Source: Paenisporosarcina macmurdoensis
GTDB taxonomy: Bacteria > Bacillota > Bacilli > Bacillales_A > Planococcaceae
Reading direction: 5' to 3'
NCBI RefSeq assembly: GCF_042658845.1
Contig: NZ_JBHSRI010000002.1
Coordinates: 434,001 to 498,000, forward strand
Length of the DNA: 64,000 bases
The notes under the pieces are model-generated. The model made no database searches, was not told the origin of the DNA, and worked only from the letters and a program-made list of their open reading frames with translations. Position numbers and translations under genes: made by a program. Numbering within the stretch: position 1 is the stretch's first letter; the number at the start of each line of letters is the position of its first letter. Positions 33,671 to 42,581 of the stretch are shown here, one piece after another.

Positions 33671-34027
33671 ATGTGGTTACCATTACTCGGATTAATCTTG
33701 GGAATATCTCTGGGTTTATTAACAGATATTCAAATCCCTTCGGTGTATGAAAACTATCTATCTATTGCCGTTCTTGCAGCACTGGATACTCTATTTGGGG
33801 GAATTCGAGCTCAATTACAACATATTTATGACGACAAGGTTTTTGTGTCAGGATTTTTCTTTAATATTGCATTAGCTGCAGGATTGGCTTTCCTAGGAGT
33901 TCACTTAGGAGTTGACTTGTATTTAGCTGCAATTTTCGCATTTGGTGTTCGTCTTTTCCAAAACATCGCAGTGATTAGACGTATCTTATTGACCAAATGG
34001 ACGGAAAGAAAAGGGACTATTGACTAA
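33671..34027 (+). CDS. sbp: Small basic protein Sbp (DUF1290)
   Basis: This 118-residue membrane protein has four hydrophobic stretches and a basic C-terminus. ALDTLFGGIRAQLQ and FGVRLFQNIAVIRR are the conserved blocks of the Sbp/DUF1290 family, found just upstream of ftsA in Bacillales. Its function is not established. It is the last gene before the ftsA promoter. Confidence 0.88.
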   Translation: MWLPLLGLILGISLGLLTDIQIPSVYENYLSIAVLAALDTLFGGIRAQLQHIYDDKVFVSGFFFNIALAAGLAFLGVHLGVDLYLAAIFAFGVRLFQNIAVIRRILLTKWTERKGTID

Positions 34028-34073
34028 AAAACAGTCGAATAGAAGGAAAATTTACAACTTTTAACGTTTTACT

Positions 34074-34102
34074 TAGACAAGCTTGCTAGAATGCAATAGA
34101 AT
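34074..34102 (+). promoter_or_regulatory. Sigma-A promoter of ftsA-ftsZ
   Basis: TAGACA (34074-34079) and TAGAAT (34097-34102), each with one mismatch, are 17 bases apart. They start 64 bases ahead of ftsA. Confidence 0.65.
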
Positions 34103-34137
34103 GGTGAGTAAAGAGTTGTTGAAGGAGGTGCCACGGA

Positions 34138-35430
34138 TTGAATCAGACAGAATTATATGTTTCTCTTGATATTGGTTCATCATCAATTAAGGTACTTATC
34201 GGAGAAATGACGAATGGTACTTTAAATGTCATAGGTGTAGGCAATGTTAAGTCAAATGGAATACGAAAAGGCGCAATAGTTGATATTGATGCGACTGTGC
34301 AATCTATAAAAAAAGCAATAGAGCAAGCTGAACGAATGATTGGAATGTCTATAAACGAAGTAGTTTTAGGAGTACCTGCTAACCAGGCAATGTTGCACCA
34401 TGTAAAAGGTGTGGTAGCAGTAAATAGTGAAAATCGTGAAATTACCGATGATGATTTAGACCGTGTGATAGAATCAGCACAAGTGATGTCCATTCCACCT
34501 GAACGAGAATTGGTGAATTTAGTGCCAAAACAATTTATCGTGGATCATTTAGATGAAATTAAAGATCCAAGAGGTATGATTGGCATTCGTTTAGAAATGG
34601 ATGGCACGATGTTAACGACTTCCAAAACGATTTTACATAATGTTTTACGTTGTGTGGAACGGGCTGGTCTTCAAATTCGTGAAATATACTTGCAACCACT
34701 TGCTTCTGGATATTTCGCTTTATCTGAAGATGAAAAAAATCATGGAACCGCATTCATTGATATTGGTGGAGGTTCTACAACGATTGCAATTTTCCAAGAT
34801 GGTCATTTAACACATACATCCGTTCTGCCGGTAGGTGGAGACCATTTGACAAAAGATTTGTCAATCGTCTTAAAAACGCCAACTGAACAAGCGGAAAAAA
34901 TTAAACATCAGTATGGACATGCTTTTTATGATGAAGCATCTGACGATGAATTGTTTGAAGTACCTGTGATAGGTGCAGATATGAAAGAACAATATAGTCA
35001 GAGATACATATCTGAAATTATTGGTGTTCGTTTAGAAGAGTTGTTCGAATTAGTCTTAGAAGAGTTTTATCGTATGGGTCTTCAAGATTTACCTGGTGGA
35101 GTCGTTATTACAGGAGGAGTCGCAAAATTAGAAGGGCTGACACAATTAGCTCGACATATCTTGCAAACTCGTGTAAGACTTTATACACCTGAGTATATTG
35201 GCGTACGTGAGCCGGGTTACGCGACAGCGGTTGGCTTAATACGTTACGCTCATATGGAAGATCAGTTTTATAACCGCCTTGGTGGGAATAGCGCTTTAGG
35301 TCAATCAAAAAAACCTGAACATAGCTCACCAGTACCTAAAAAACAAAAACACACGAATCATGTAAAAGAAGAAGACAAAGAAAGTGTTATGGGGAAAGCA
35401 CGTAAGTTCCTCGATAAATTTTTCGAATAA
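34138..35430 (+). CDS. ftsA: Cell division protein FtsA
   Basis: This 430-residue actin-like ATPase tethers FtsZ to the membrane. The N-terminal phosphate motif is SLDIGSSSIKVLIGE, the second phosphate motif is FIDIGGGSTTIAIF (about 205-218), and the adenosine motif is VVITGGVAKLEG. A linker rich in Lys/His is followed by the amphipathic membrane-targeting helix KARKFLDKFFE at the end. The start is TTG 34138, 8 bases after AAGGAGGTG. Confidence 0.97.
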   Translation: MNQTELYVSLDIGSSSIKVLIGEMTNGTLNVIGVGNVKSNGIRKGAIVDIDATVQSIKKAIEQAERMIGMSINEVVLGVPANQAMLHHVKGVVAVNSENREITDDDLDRVIESAQVMSIPPERELVNLVPKQFIVDHLDEIKDPRGMIGIRLEMDGTMLTTSKTILHNVLRCVERAGLQIREIYLQPLASGYFALSEDEKNHGTAFIDIGGGSTTIAIFQDGHLTHTSVLPVGGDHLTKDLSIVLKTPTEQAEKIKHQYGHAFYDEASDDELFEVPVIGADMKEQYSQRYISEIIGVRLEELFELVLEEFYRMGLQDLPGGVVITGGVAKLEGLTQLARHILQTRVRLYTPEYIGVREPGYATAVGLIRYAHMEDQFYNRLGGNSALGQSKKPEHSSPVPKKQKHTNHVKEEDKESVMGKARKFLDKFFE

Positions 35431-35470
35431 AACTAGTGTTAGATAATTTGTGATTTAAGGAGGAAATGCG

Positions 35471-36658
35471 ATGTTAGAGTTTGATACAAGCTTAGACCAA
35501 CTTGCCGTCATTAAAGTAATTGGAGTCGGTGGTGGTGGTAATAACGCTGTAAACCGTATGATTGAACACGGTGTTAAAGGTGTAGAATTTATTGCAGTTA
35601 ATACAGACGCACAAGCATTAAATTTATCAAGATCAGAAATTAAGTTACAAATAGGTGCTAAATTAACTAGGGGTCTTGGAGCTGGAGCAAACCCTGAAGT
35701 TGGTAAAAAAGCTGCTGAAGAAAGTAAAGAACAAATCGAAGAAGCTTTACGTGGAGCTGATATGGTATTCGTCACTGCTGGTATGGGTGGAGGAACTGGA
35801 ACTGGTGCTGCACCTGTAATAGCTCAAATCGCTCGTGAAATTGGTGCGTTAACTGTGGGTGTTGTAACTCGTCCATTCACGTTTGAAGGTCGTAAACGTC
35901 AGACTCAAGCCATTGGTGGTATTGGGTCAATGAAAGAAGCGGTTGATACATTAATCGTCATTCCTAACGATCGTTTACTTGAAATTGTTGATAAAAACAC
36001 GCCTATGTTAGAAGCATTCCGCGAAGCGGATAATGTACTTCGTCAAGGTGTACAAGGTATCTCGGATTTAATCGCTGTACCTGGACTTATTAACTTAGAC
36101 TTTGCTGACGTGAAAACAATCATGTCAAACAAAGGATCAGCTCTTATGGGTATCGGTATTTCATCAGGTGAAAACCGTGCTGCTGAAGCTGCGAAGAAAG
36201 CTATTTCTAGTCCTCTACTTGAAACGTCAATTGACGGTGCAAAAGGAGTCTTGATGAATATTACTGGTGGTTCTAACTTAAGTTTATTTGAAGTTCAAGA
36301 AGCTGCTGACATTGTGGCATCTGCTTCAGATGAAGATGTTAACATGATCTTCGGTTCAGTTATCAATGATAATTTGAAAGATGAAATCATCGTTACGGTA
36401 ATTGCTACTGGATTCAACGAAGACCAAAACACAAACCGAGTTACAAGAAGCGGTGGATTTGGTGCTAGTCGTTCTCAACAAGCAGCTCCACCTCAACAAT
36501 CACAACAACCTCTTCGTGAAACAAGAGAATCTAGACGTGAAGAAGCACCTTCTTATCAACAAGAAACACCAAGAAGAGAAAGAGAACAACAAACTTCACA
36601 ACAAGAAGATACGTTAGACATCCCTACGTTCTTACGTAACCGTCAAAAACGTAACTAA
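35471..36658 (+). CDS. ftsZ: Cell division protein FtsZ
   Basis: This 395-residue tubulin-like GTPase polymerises into the Z-ring. It has the GGGGNNAVNRM motif (about 20-30), the tubulin signature GGGTGTG (106-112), the NxDxxD-type catalytic region NLDFADVKT, a Gln/Arg-rich flexible linker (about 320-380) and the C-terminal peptide DIPTFLRNRQ, which binds FtsA and SepF. An AGGAGG site precedes the ATG. It is transcribed with ftsA, and a terminator follows. Confidence 0.98.
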   Translation: MLEFDTSLDQLAVIKVIGVGGGGNNAVNRMIEHGVKGVEFIAVNTDAQALNLSRSEIKLQIGAKLTRGLGAGANPEVGKKAAEESKEQIEEALRGADMVFVTAGMGGGTGTGAAPVIAQIAREIGALTVGVVTRPFTFEGRKRQTQAIGGIGSMKEAVDTLIVIPNDRLLEIVDKNTPMLEAFREADNVLRQGVQGISDLIAVPGLINLDFADVKTIMSNKGSALMGIGISSGENRAAEAAKKAISSPLLETSIDGAKGVLMNITGGSNLSLFEVQEAADIVASASDEDVNMIFGSVINDNLKDEIIVTVIATGFNEDQNTNRVTRSGGFGASRSQQAAPPQQSQQPLRETRESRREEAPSYQQETPRREREQQTSQQEDTLDIPTFLRNRQKRN

Positions 36659-36713
36659 GTATAAAAGTGGTAAGCGTCTTGCTAGCTCGGCGCGGTATGA
36701 AATTTAAAGTAAT

Positions 36714-36761
36714 AAAGTCCATTTCCTGTAGCTTACTTGCTACTTGAGATGGGCTTTTTTT
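36714..36761 (+). terminator. Terminator after ftsZ
   Basis: Outer arms (36714-36725 with 36746-36757) and an inner GTAGC/GCTAC stem lead into seven or more T. Confidence 0.8.
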
Positions 36762-36782
36762 GTCGTAGATTTTTTTGTGAAA
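36761..36782 (+). promoter_or_regulatory. Possible Spo0A boxes upstream of spoIIGA
   Basis: TGTCGTA (36761-36767, one mismatch to TGTCGAA) and a weaker TGTGAAA (36776-36782) precede spoIIGA, where B. subtilis has a Spo0A-activated promoter. The core promoter itself is not clear to me. Confidence 0.25.
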
Positions 36783-36844
36783 AAAACAAGAAATGACAGG
36801 TTTTGCGGTGGACAAGTGATACCGTATTTGTAGGAGGTGAGATA

Positions 36845-37675
36845 ATGTATGCTGAAGTTTTAATTGCGATTAATACCCTCATCAACTTTTCATTGCTGTC
36901 TTTTTCGAACAAAATGGGTTCATTTCATCAAAAGTCTTGGCGTTTATGGCTCAGTGCTTTTCTAGGCGGAGTGTGTATCGTGATATTTGGTGGGGGGTTC
37001 TTGTCGGTAGTAGCTACTTTTGTGTTTATGATGACTATTGCATTTGGAATTAATCGTTCAAATTGGTTTCTGGCTGCCGGTAATACACTAATTGGTGCTT
37101 TGTTTGCTGGTGGTTTATTAACGGTAATTCAGCCCGTATTAGCAAATGCCAGTTGGTATGTGATGATCATCGTTGCGGGGAGTGCTTTAATTTTTAGTTT
37201 ATCAGGTATTAGGAAGAACTGGTTTCGTATTAATTTGACAGCCATTAAGGATTCTTACATGGGTCAAGTGACAATTCGTTTATTTAACCAAGAATTTCAA
37301 CTCACCTCTTATTCAGACACCGGTAACCATTGCATTGAACCACTGTCAGGTAATCCCGTTCATTTTATTTCAGCAGAAAAAATGAAATCATTCATCCCTT
37401 TAGACTTGTGGCACTACTTGCATGCATTTGAGGGCGACTCCATTGAACCATTTCAAGAAATTCCATTGTTATTTCGATCTCAATTGCGTTTGATACGTCT
37501 ACAAACCGTTCAAAATCAGTCAACATGGGCCATTGGTATTAAAGTAGACCATATTCAATTAAAAACGACTAAAGAGAAATCATTAGCACCATGTTATGTA
37601 GTTTTAACCAAAAATAGTAAACATTTCCCACAGCAATCAGACGTAATTTTGCATGCTTCAACACTATTTAGCTAA
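36845..37675 (+). CDS. spoIIGA: Sigma-E processing peptidase SpoIIGA
   Basis: This 276-residue aspartic protease resides in the sporulation septum and removes the pro-sequence of sigma-E after a SpoIIR signal from the forespore. The N-terminal half has five membrane helices. The soluble C-terminal half carries the catalytic Asp158 in SDTGN, followed by EPLSGNPVHFIS. It is somewhat shorter than the B. subtilis protein (about 309). The start at 36845 has AGGAGGTG upstream. sigE follows 19 bases after the stop. Confidence 0.94.
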   Translation: MYAEVLIAINTLINFSLLSFSNKMGSFHQKSWRLWLSAFLGGVCIVIFGGGFLSVVATFVFMMTIAFGINRSNWFLAAGNTLIGALFAGGLLTVIQPVLANASWYVMIIVAGSALIFSLSGIRKNWFRINLTAIKDSYMGQVTIRLFNQEFQLTSYSDTGNHCIEPLSGNPVHFISAEKMKSFIPLDLWHYLHAFEGDSIEPFQEIPLLFRSQLRLIRLQTVQNQSTWAIGIKVDHIQLKTTKEKSLAPCYVVLTKNSKHFPQQSDVILHASTLFS

Positions 37676-37694
37676 TCATAGGAGGGCGAATGCT

Positions 37695-38402
37695 ATGTTA
37701 ATCAGAATTTGGTACAGACTACTTGAACTTTGGGGAAGATGGCGCAGCAAAGGAACATACTATATCGGTGGAAGTGAGTCTTTACCACATCCGATGAATC
37801 GTGAAGAAGAAGCCAAAACGATTGAAGCTTTTATGAATGGTAGTATGACAGCTAGGGATACATTAATTGAACGTAATTTAAGGCTGGTAGTCTATATTGC
37901 AAGACGTTTTGAAAACACTGGATCTCATATTGAAGATTTAATAAGTATTGGTTCAATTGGATTAATAAAAGCAATAGAAACGTTCAACACAGAGAAGAAA
38001 ATCAAACTAGCTACTTATGCTTCACGGTGTATTGAAAATGAAATTCTAATGCATCTTAGAAAAACTAGTCGATTAAAATCTGAAGTCTCATTTGATGAAC
38101 CTTTGAATTCTGACGCAGATGGCAACGAGTTATTACTTTCTGATATTTTAGGAACGGATGACGATATTATTGCGGAAGATGTTGAGAAAAAAATTGAACG
38201 TCAATTTATGTTCTCGGCAATCGATTTATTAGATAAGCGAGAAAAATACATTATGGAATGTCGATTTGGGTTAAACGGACAAGAAGAAATGACTCAAAAA
38301 GAAGTTGCGGATATGTTGGGTATTTCTCAATCTTATATTTCCCGTTTAGAGAAGAAAATCATACATGATTTGCGAGAAGAATTAAATCAACCGACAGCTT
38401 AA
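37695..38402 (+). CDS. sigE: RNA polymerase sporulation sigma factor sigma-E (pro-protein)
   Basis: This 235-residue mother-cell sigma factor is made as an inactive precursor. The pro-region (about residues 1-25) is amphipathic and membrane-associating and ends before YYIGGSE. Region 2 contains ERNLRLVVYIARRFENTG and LATYASRCIENEILMHLR, and region 4 ends with EVADMLGISQSYISRLEKKI. The start at 37695 follows AGGAGGG. Its peptidase is the upstream gene, and sigG follows. Confidence 0.96.
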   Translation: MLIRIWYRLLELWGRWRSKGTYYIGGSESLPHPMNREEEAKTIEAFMNGSMTARDTLIERNLRLVVYIARRFENTGSHIEDLISIGSIGLIKAIETFNTEKKIKLATYASRCIENEILMHLRKTSRLKSEVSFDEPLNSDADGNELLLSDILGTDDDIIAEDVEKKIERQFMFSAIDLLDKREKYIMECRFGLNGQEEMTQKEVADMLGISQSYISRLEKKIIHDLREELNQPTA

Positions 38403-38439
38403 TGGATGAATTTGGAGTCAATACAAAACGCATAGTTTT

Positions 38440-38490
38440 CTCCGAGGCGGACACACTGAAAGATATCACAGTGTAGAACAGTTCGGAGGA
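38440..38490 (+). promoter_or_regulatory. Hairpin sequestering the sigG ribosome-binding site
   Basis: CTCCGA (38440-38445) pairs with TCGGAG (38483-38488), which contains most of the sigG Shine-Dalgarno GGAGGA. Within it ACACTG (38453-38458) pairs with CAGTGT (38469-38474). A leader hairpin that damps sigG translation has been described in B. subtilis, so this is probably the same device. Confidence 0.6.
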
Positions 38491-38497
38491 AAAAGCG

Positions 38498-39286
38498 ATG
38501 GTACGTACAAAAGTCGAATTATGCGGTGTAGATACGTCTAAGCTGCCTGTTTTATCAAACGAAGTGATGACAAAAACGTTCATACGTTTACAGAGTGGTG
38601 ACGAATTTGCAAAAGATGAGCTAGTAATGGGAAACTTACGATTAGTATTAAGTTTAGTTCAACGCTTTGCTTATCGCGGAGAACAAGCGGATGACTTATT
38701 TCAAGTAGGCTGTATTGGCTTAATCAAATCAATTGAGAACTTTGATTTAAAACACAATGTGAGATTTTCCACGTATGCAGTGCCTATGATAATTGGGGAA
38801 ATTAGAAGACACTTGCGTGATCACCATCCGGTCCGTGTATCGAGATCACTACGAGACATTGCCTATAAGTCAATGAAAGCAAAAGAACAGTATATTACAG
38901 AACATTTGCATGAACCAACGATCCAGCAACTTGCAGAGATAATTGAAATCCCTCATGAAGATATATTGTTTGCCTTAGATGCAATACAAGAACCTATTTC
39001 GTTACAAGAACCTATTTATCATGACGGCGGTGATCCTGTGTTCATGCTTGATCAATTACGAGATGAACAAGTATCCGAAGAATCATGGTCGACTTATATT
39101 TTTATGAAGGAAAGCATCAGTAAGTTGGATATACGAGAACAGAGAATATTAGCTAAGCGCTATTATTACGGAGAAACACAAACTGAAATTGCTAAAGAAT
39201 TAGGAATATCACAAGCTCAAATTTCTAGACTTGAGAAGCATGCTATTCGTGTCATTAAAGAACAATACAATTACGATTTACACTGA
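38498..39286 (+). CDS. sigG: RNA polymerase sporulation sigma factor sigma-G
   Basis: This 262-residue late forespore sigma factor starts KVELCGVDTSKLPVLSNE, the conserved sigma-G N-terminus. Region 2 reads QVGCIGLIKSIENFDLKHNVRFSTYAVPMIIGEIRRHLRD (split between two helices), region 3 has RVSRSLRDIAYKS, and region 4 ends ELGISQAQISRLEKHAI. It lies 95 bases after sigE, so read-through from the spoIIG promoter is possible. The leader hairpin would limit premature translation. It ends in a strong terminator. Confidence 0.97.
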   Translation: MVRTKVELCGVDTSKLPVLSNEVMTKTFIRLQSGDEFAKDELVMGNLRLVLSLVQRFAYRGEQADDLFQVGCIGLIKSIENFDLKHNVRFSTYAVPMIIGEIRRHLRDHHPVRVSRSLRDIAYKSMKAKEQYITEHLHEPTIQQLAEIIEIPHEDILFALDAIQEPISLQEPIYHDGGDPVFMLDQLRDEQVSEESWSTYIFMKESISKLDIREQRILAKRYYYGETQTEIAKELGISQAQISRLEKHAIRVIKEQYNYDLH

Positions 39287-39290
39287 GATA

Positions 39291-39330
39291 AAAAGCTTTT
39301 ATTCCTTTTCTAGAATAAAAGCTTTTTTTT
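39291..39330 (+). terminator. Terminator after sigG
   Basis: A 14-bp perfect stem (39291-39304 with 39313-39326) is followed by a T-run. Confidence 0.92.
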
Positions 39331-39368
39331 CGTTTATGAACATAAACTAAACAAAGGGGGTATGACCG

Positions 39369-39617
39369 TTGAAATTTACTGATATCCAACAAAAAGAGTT
39401 TATTGAAGCAAGTGATGGGAAAATGCTCGGTTTTGTTAATGATGCTCAAATATCTAAAGAGACAGGAACCATAGAATCTTTTTTCTTGGCAGAACCAAAG
39501 AAGATGATGGAATTGTTTTCTGGCAATCGCCCAACAGTTATGATCCGATTATGCGATATTAAAGTTATTGGGAAAGATGTCGTCATCGTTCAGTCTAAGG
39601 GCTTAGAACAGGGATAA
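39369..39617 (+). CDS. ylmC: YlmC/YmxH family PRC-barrel protein
   Basis: This 82-residue PRC-barrel protein is a member of the YlmC/YmxH sporulation-associated family, with the block EASDGKMLGFVNDAQI. The role is unknown. The start is TTG at 39369, 8 bases after AAAGGGGG. An out-of-frame ATG at 39362 ends after six codons. ylmC follows sigG in B. subtilis too. The next B. subtilis gene, ylmD, is missing here. Confidence 0.85.
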   Translation: MKFTDIQQKEFIEASDGKMLGFVNDAQISKETGTIESFFLAEPKKMMELFSGNRPTVMIRLCDIKVIGKDVVIVQSKGLEQG

Positions 39618-39620
39618 ACA

Positions 39621-39649
39621 TTGAATATTAGAGGTTTGATTGGTACAAT
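39621..39649 (+). promoter_or_regulatory. Sigma-A promoter for ylmE-sepF-ylmG
   Basis: TTGAAT (39621-39626) and TACAAT (39644-39649) are 17 bases apart, about 43 bases before ylmE. Confidence 0.5.
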
Positions 39650-39691
39650 ATAGAGATAACATCGATACCTAAAAAGGTAGGAACTCTAAAA

Positions 39692-40381
39692 ATGCAAATT
39701 GATCGTAACCTTCAACAAATACAACAACAAATTAATCAAGCATGTATTCGTGCCAATCGTTCTATTTCTGATGTTCATATTGTTGCAGTAACTAAAGCTG
39801 TTTCAATTAAACGTACTGAGGAAGCTTTACAATCGGGTCTAAATCACCTTGGTGAAAATCGCCCTGAAGGTTTGATAAATAAACAAGAAGCTATAAAATC
39901 ACCTGCTATATGGCACTATATTGGATCTCTGCAAACCCGAAAAGTAAAACAGGTTATTCATACCATTCAGTTCCTGCATTCACTTGATCGATTAAGTTTG
40001 GCTGACGAGATTCAAAAAAGAGCTGAACATACAATTGATTGTTTTGTACAAGTGAATGTCTCTGAAGAAGAAGCGAAACATGGAATTGACTTAAAAGATG
40101 TTCAATCGTTTATTGAGTCTTTACATGAACATAATCGAATTCGTATTATTGGTTTGATGACAATGGCACCGAACACTTCAAATGAAGAAGTTATACGTTC
40201 TGTTTTCAAAGGATTAAAAGACATGCAAATAAAAATTGCCAACAAACAATATCCACATGCACCTTGTACTGAATTATCTATGGGAATGTCAAATGACTAC
40301 GAAATCGCAATAGAAGAAGGCGCAACATATGTGCGAATTGGAACAGCACTAGTCGGAGACGAAAGTGAGGATCTTACATGA
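39692..40381 (+). CDS. ylmE: YggS-family pyridoxal-phosphate homeostasis protein (YlmE)
   Basis: This 229-residue PLP-binding TIM-barrel protein of the YggS/PROSC family regulates free PLP and amino-acid pools. The PLP lysine is in IVAVTKAV (about residues 31-38). HYIGSLQTRKVKQV, QVNVSEEEAKHGI, GLMTMAP and the C-terminal LSMGMSNDYEIAIEEGATYVR are all family blocks. It overlaps sepF by 4 bases, so translation is coupled to a division gene. Confidence 0.94.
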   Translation: MQIDRNLQQIQQQINQACIRANRSISDVHIVAVTKAVSIKRTEEALQSGLNHLGENRPEGLINKQEAIKSPAIWHYIGSLQTRKVKQVIHTIQFLHSLDRLSLADEIQKRAEHTIDCFVQVNVSEEEAKHGIDLKDVQSFIESLHEHNRIRIIGLMTMAPNTSNEEVIRSVFKGLKDMQIKIANKQYPHAPCTELSMGMSNDYEIAIEEGATYVRIGTALVGDESEDLT

Positions 40382-40842
40382 GTATGAAAAATAAATTCAA
40401 AAACTTTTTTTACTTAGAAGAAGAAGAAGATGAATCACCAAGAAATAACGACCGTAGAAACGAATCTCAACCAATGCCTCAACCGACAGCACGTAAAACA
40501 ACAAAAGAAAGGAGAAGTGTGCAAATCGAACCTAATCCTACTTCAAATATAGTGAGTCTTCAAAACTTACAAAAATCTTCAAAAGTAATACTAGTTGAAC
40601 CACGTGTTTACGCAGAAGCGCAAGATATTTCTGAGCACTTAAAAAACAAACGTGCGGTCGTTGTAAACTTACAACGAATTGAAAAAGATCAAGGAATCCG
40701 CATTGTGGATTTTTTAAGTGGAACCGTGTATGCTTTAGGCGGAGATATTCAGCGTATTGGTACCGATATATTCCTATGCGCACCTGATACAGTTGAAGTG
40801 GCAGGAGCAATTTCAGATTACTTTTATGACGACATACAATAA
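40378..40842 (+). CDS. sepF: Cell division protein SepF
   Basis: This 154-residue FtsZ-binding membrane anchor forms rings that bundle FtsZ. The amphipathic N-terminal helix MSMKNKFKNFFYL targets the membrane. An acidic, charged linker (about 15-60) precedes the conserved C-terminal domain (about 65-150) with VILVEPRVYAEAQDI, RAVVVNLQRI and IVDFLSGTVYALGGDIQRIG. It is the usual neighbour of ylmE and ylmG. Confidence 0.96.
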   Translation: MSMKNKFKNFFYLEEEEDESPRNNDRRNESQPMPQPTARKTTKERRSVQIEPNPTSNIVSLQNLQKSSKVILVEPRVYAEAQDISEHLKNKRAVVVNLQRIEKDQGIRIVDFLSGTVYALGGDIQRIGTDIFLCAPDTVEVAGAISDYFYDDIQ

Positions 40843-40862
40843 TTGAGGTGTAATTAGTTCTT

Positions 40863-41123
40863 ATGGATTTAGTAATAAGTATTCTACAACAAGTATTATT
40901 CTTTTATTCTATTTTGCTCATTGTCTATATTTTCATGTCTTGGGTGCCAAGTACAAGAGAAACAACTATAGGCCGCTTTTTAGAAAAGATTTGTGAGCCA
41001 TATTTAGAACCGTTTAGACGATTTATCCCACCATTTGGCATGATTGATATTTCGCCAATAGTTGCTATATTAGTATTAAGACTAGCAGGGACAGGACTTG
41101 CATCTTTAACAACTTATATTTAA
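40863..41123 (+). CDS. ylmG: YggT family membrane protein (YlmG)
   Basis: This 86-residue protein has two transmembrane helices (about 5-25 and 63-83) joined by a conserved segment with ICEPYLEPFRRFIPP. The YggT family is linked to septum or nucleoid organisation and cofactor maturation in different organisms. Its role here is unresolved. A terminator follows at once. Confidence 0.9.
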   Translation: MDLVISILQQVLFFYSILLIVYIFMSWVPSTRETTIGRFLEKICEPYLEPFRRFIPPFGMIDISPIVAILVLRLAGTGLASLTTYI

Positions 41124-41129
41124 AATCTT

Positions 41130-41154
41130 GCCTCACTTTCGTGGGGCTTTTTTT
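41130..41154 (+). terminator. Terminator after ylmG
   Basis: GCCTCAC pairs with GTGGGGC around TTTC and is followed by seven T. Confidence 0.8.
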
Positions 41155-41177
41155 GACCATTGAGAGGGAGAACAGAA

Positions 41178-41966
41178 ATGGAACAAGTATTACAGCATTT
41201 TCGAAAAGATGAACAACCTTTTATAGAACAAGTTAGTGGGTGGCTTCGGGAAACACAGGATCGCTATGCTCCAAAACTAACTGACTTTTTAGACCCTAGA
41301 CAACAATTTATTGTACAATCTATGATTGGTCAAAATGACGACGTTATAGTAACTGCATATGGAGAACTTCCTGAAGCCGAACGAAAACGTATGCTGATTT
41401 CACCTTCTTACTTTGCTGCAACGGATGAAGACTATGGAATAACTACGTTTTCAATTAAGTACCCTTCTAAATTTATTAAATTAGAACATCCAGATGTATT
41501 AGGTTCTCTTATGTCACTGGGTCTTGATCGATCGAAATTTGGTGATATTCGAGTAGATGATAGTCAAATCGAATTTGCTGTAGTATCAGAAATGTCCGAT
41601 TATGTGACGTCTCATCTAACATCAATTGGTAAATCTAAAATTAAAGTGGAAGAATTGCCACATGATCATCCATATTTAGAAAACAAGGATGTCTGGGTAG
41701 AAGAATCACATACGGTAAGTTCGATGAGAATTGATACCATCATTGCCTCTTTGTTTAATGTTTCTAGGCAGAAAGCATCCTTGCTTATTCATAGTGGGAA
41801 AGTGAAAGTCAATTGGACAGTTCGAGAACAGCCATCATTCGAACTCCACGAATCGGATTTATTATCAATAAGAGGATTTGGACGAATCCAAATCGGTTTA
41901 ATTGAAGGACGGACCAAAAAAGACAAAATCCGTCTTCAAATTGGGAGAATCGAGCCAAAATCGTGA
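41178..41966 (+). CDS. ylmH: S4-domain RNA-binding protein YlmH
   Basis: This 262-residue protein has an N-terminal RNA-binding region, a central domain with ISPSYFAATDEDYGITTFSI, and a C-terminal S4 domain (about 180-245: MRIDTIIASLFNVSRQKASLLI). B. subtilis YlmH has been connected to ribosome quality control, as a functional relative of RqcP. The partner RqcH gene is also in this window at 59537. The start at 41178 has GAGAGGGAG upstream. It precedes divIVA as in other Firmicutes. Confidence 0.9.
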   Translation: MEQVLQHFRKDEQPFIEQVSGWLRETQDRYAPKLTDFLDPRQQFIVQSMIGQNDDVIVTAYGELPEAERKRMLISPSYFAATDEDYGITTFSIKYPSKFIKLEHPDVLGSLMSLGLDRSKFGDIRVDDSQIEFAVVSEMSDYVTSHLTSIGKSKIKVEELPHDHPYLENKDVWVEESHTVSSMRIDTIIASLFNVSRQKASLLIHSGKVKVNWTVREQPSFELHESDLLSIRGFGRIQIGLIEGRTKKDKIRLQIGRIEPKS

Positions 41967-42064
41967 AAAATATTCGAATAAATTCGCATTATTGCTTTCA
42001 TCGTTGACAATGAAAGGTATAATAGTTGGAAACGATGTAAGTTTGTAAAGGGGAGATTTTTGAA

Positions 42065-42574
42065 ATGCCGCTATCACCACTAGATATTCATAACAAAGAG
42101 TTTGGTCGTGGATTCCGAGGATACAACGAAGACGAGGTTAACGAATTTTTGGAACAAGTGATTAAAGATTTTGAACTTCTACTTAAAGATAAAAAAGATT
42201 TAGAAGAGAAATTGAAATCTTCAAGTGAACGAGTGGGACATTTTACAACGATTGAAATGACTTTGCAAAAGTCAATTGTGGTCGCTCAAGAAGCTGCAGA
42301 AGAATTACGTAGAAACTCACAAAAAGAAGCAAAATTAATAGTTAAAGAAGCAGAGAAAAACGCAGACCGTATAGTCAATGAGTCGTTAACTAAAGCTCGT
42401 CGCATTGCATTAGAAGTTGAAGATTTGAAAAAACAATCAAAAGTATTCCGCAATCGTTTTAAAATGTTAGTGGAAGCTCAACTTGATTTAATCAATACGG
42501 ATGACTGGGATCACTTAATGCAATATGAAGTAGATACAAGCCAGCTAGCACGTTTGGATAAAAAAGAGGATTAA
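42065..42574 (+). CDS. divIVA: DivIVA cell-division/polarity protein
   Basis: This 169-residue coiled-coil protein binds negatively curved membrane at poles and septa and, in B. subtilis, positions MinJ/MinCD and the chromosome during sporulation. The N-terminal lipid-binding domain reads LSPLDIHNKEFGRGFRGYNE (about 3-22). A long coiled coil spans about 30-150. An AAAGGGGAG site precedes the ATG. A TATAAT at 42018-42023 may be the -10 element, but no matching -35 is convincing. Confidence 0.96.
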   Translation: MPLSPLDIHNKEFGRGFRGYNEDEVNEFLEQVIKDFELLLKDKKDLEEKLKSSSERVGHFTTIEMTLQKSIVVAQEAAEELRRNSQKEAKLIVKEAEKNADRIVNESLTKARRIALEVEDLKKQSKVFRNRFKMLVEAQLDLINTDDWDHLMQYEVDTSQLARLDKKED

Positions 42575-42581
42575 GCGTAGC

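Noticed and set aside
34042..34050. Sigma-H promoter ahead of ftsA
   Set aside because: GAAGGAAAA fits the -35 consensus, but no GAAT-type -10 occurs at the right distance.
42004..42023. Promoter of divIVA from TTGACA and TATAAT
   Set aside because: Both hexamers are perfect but only 8 bases apart, so they cannot form one promoter; the TATAAT may work with another -35.
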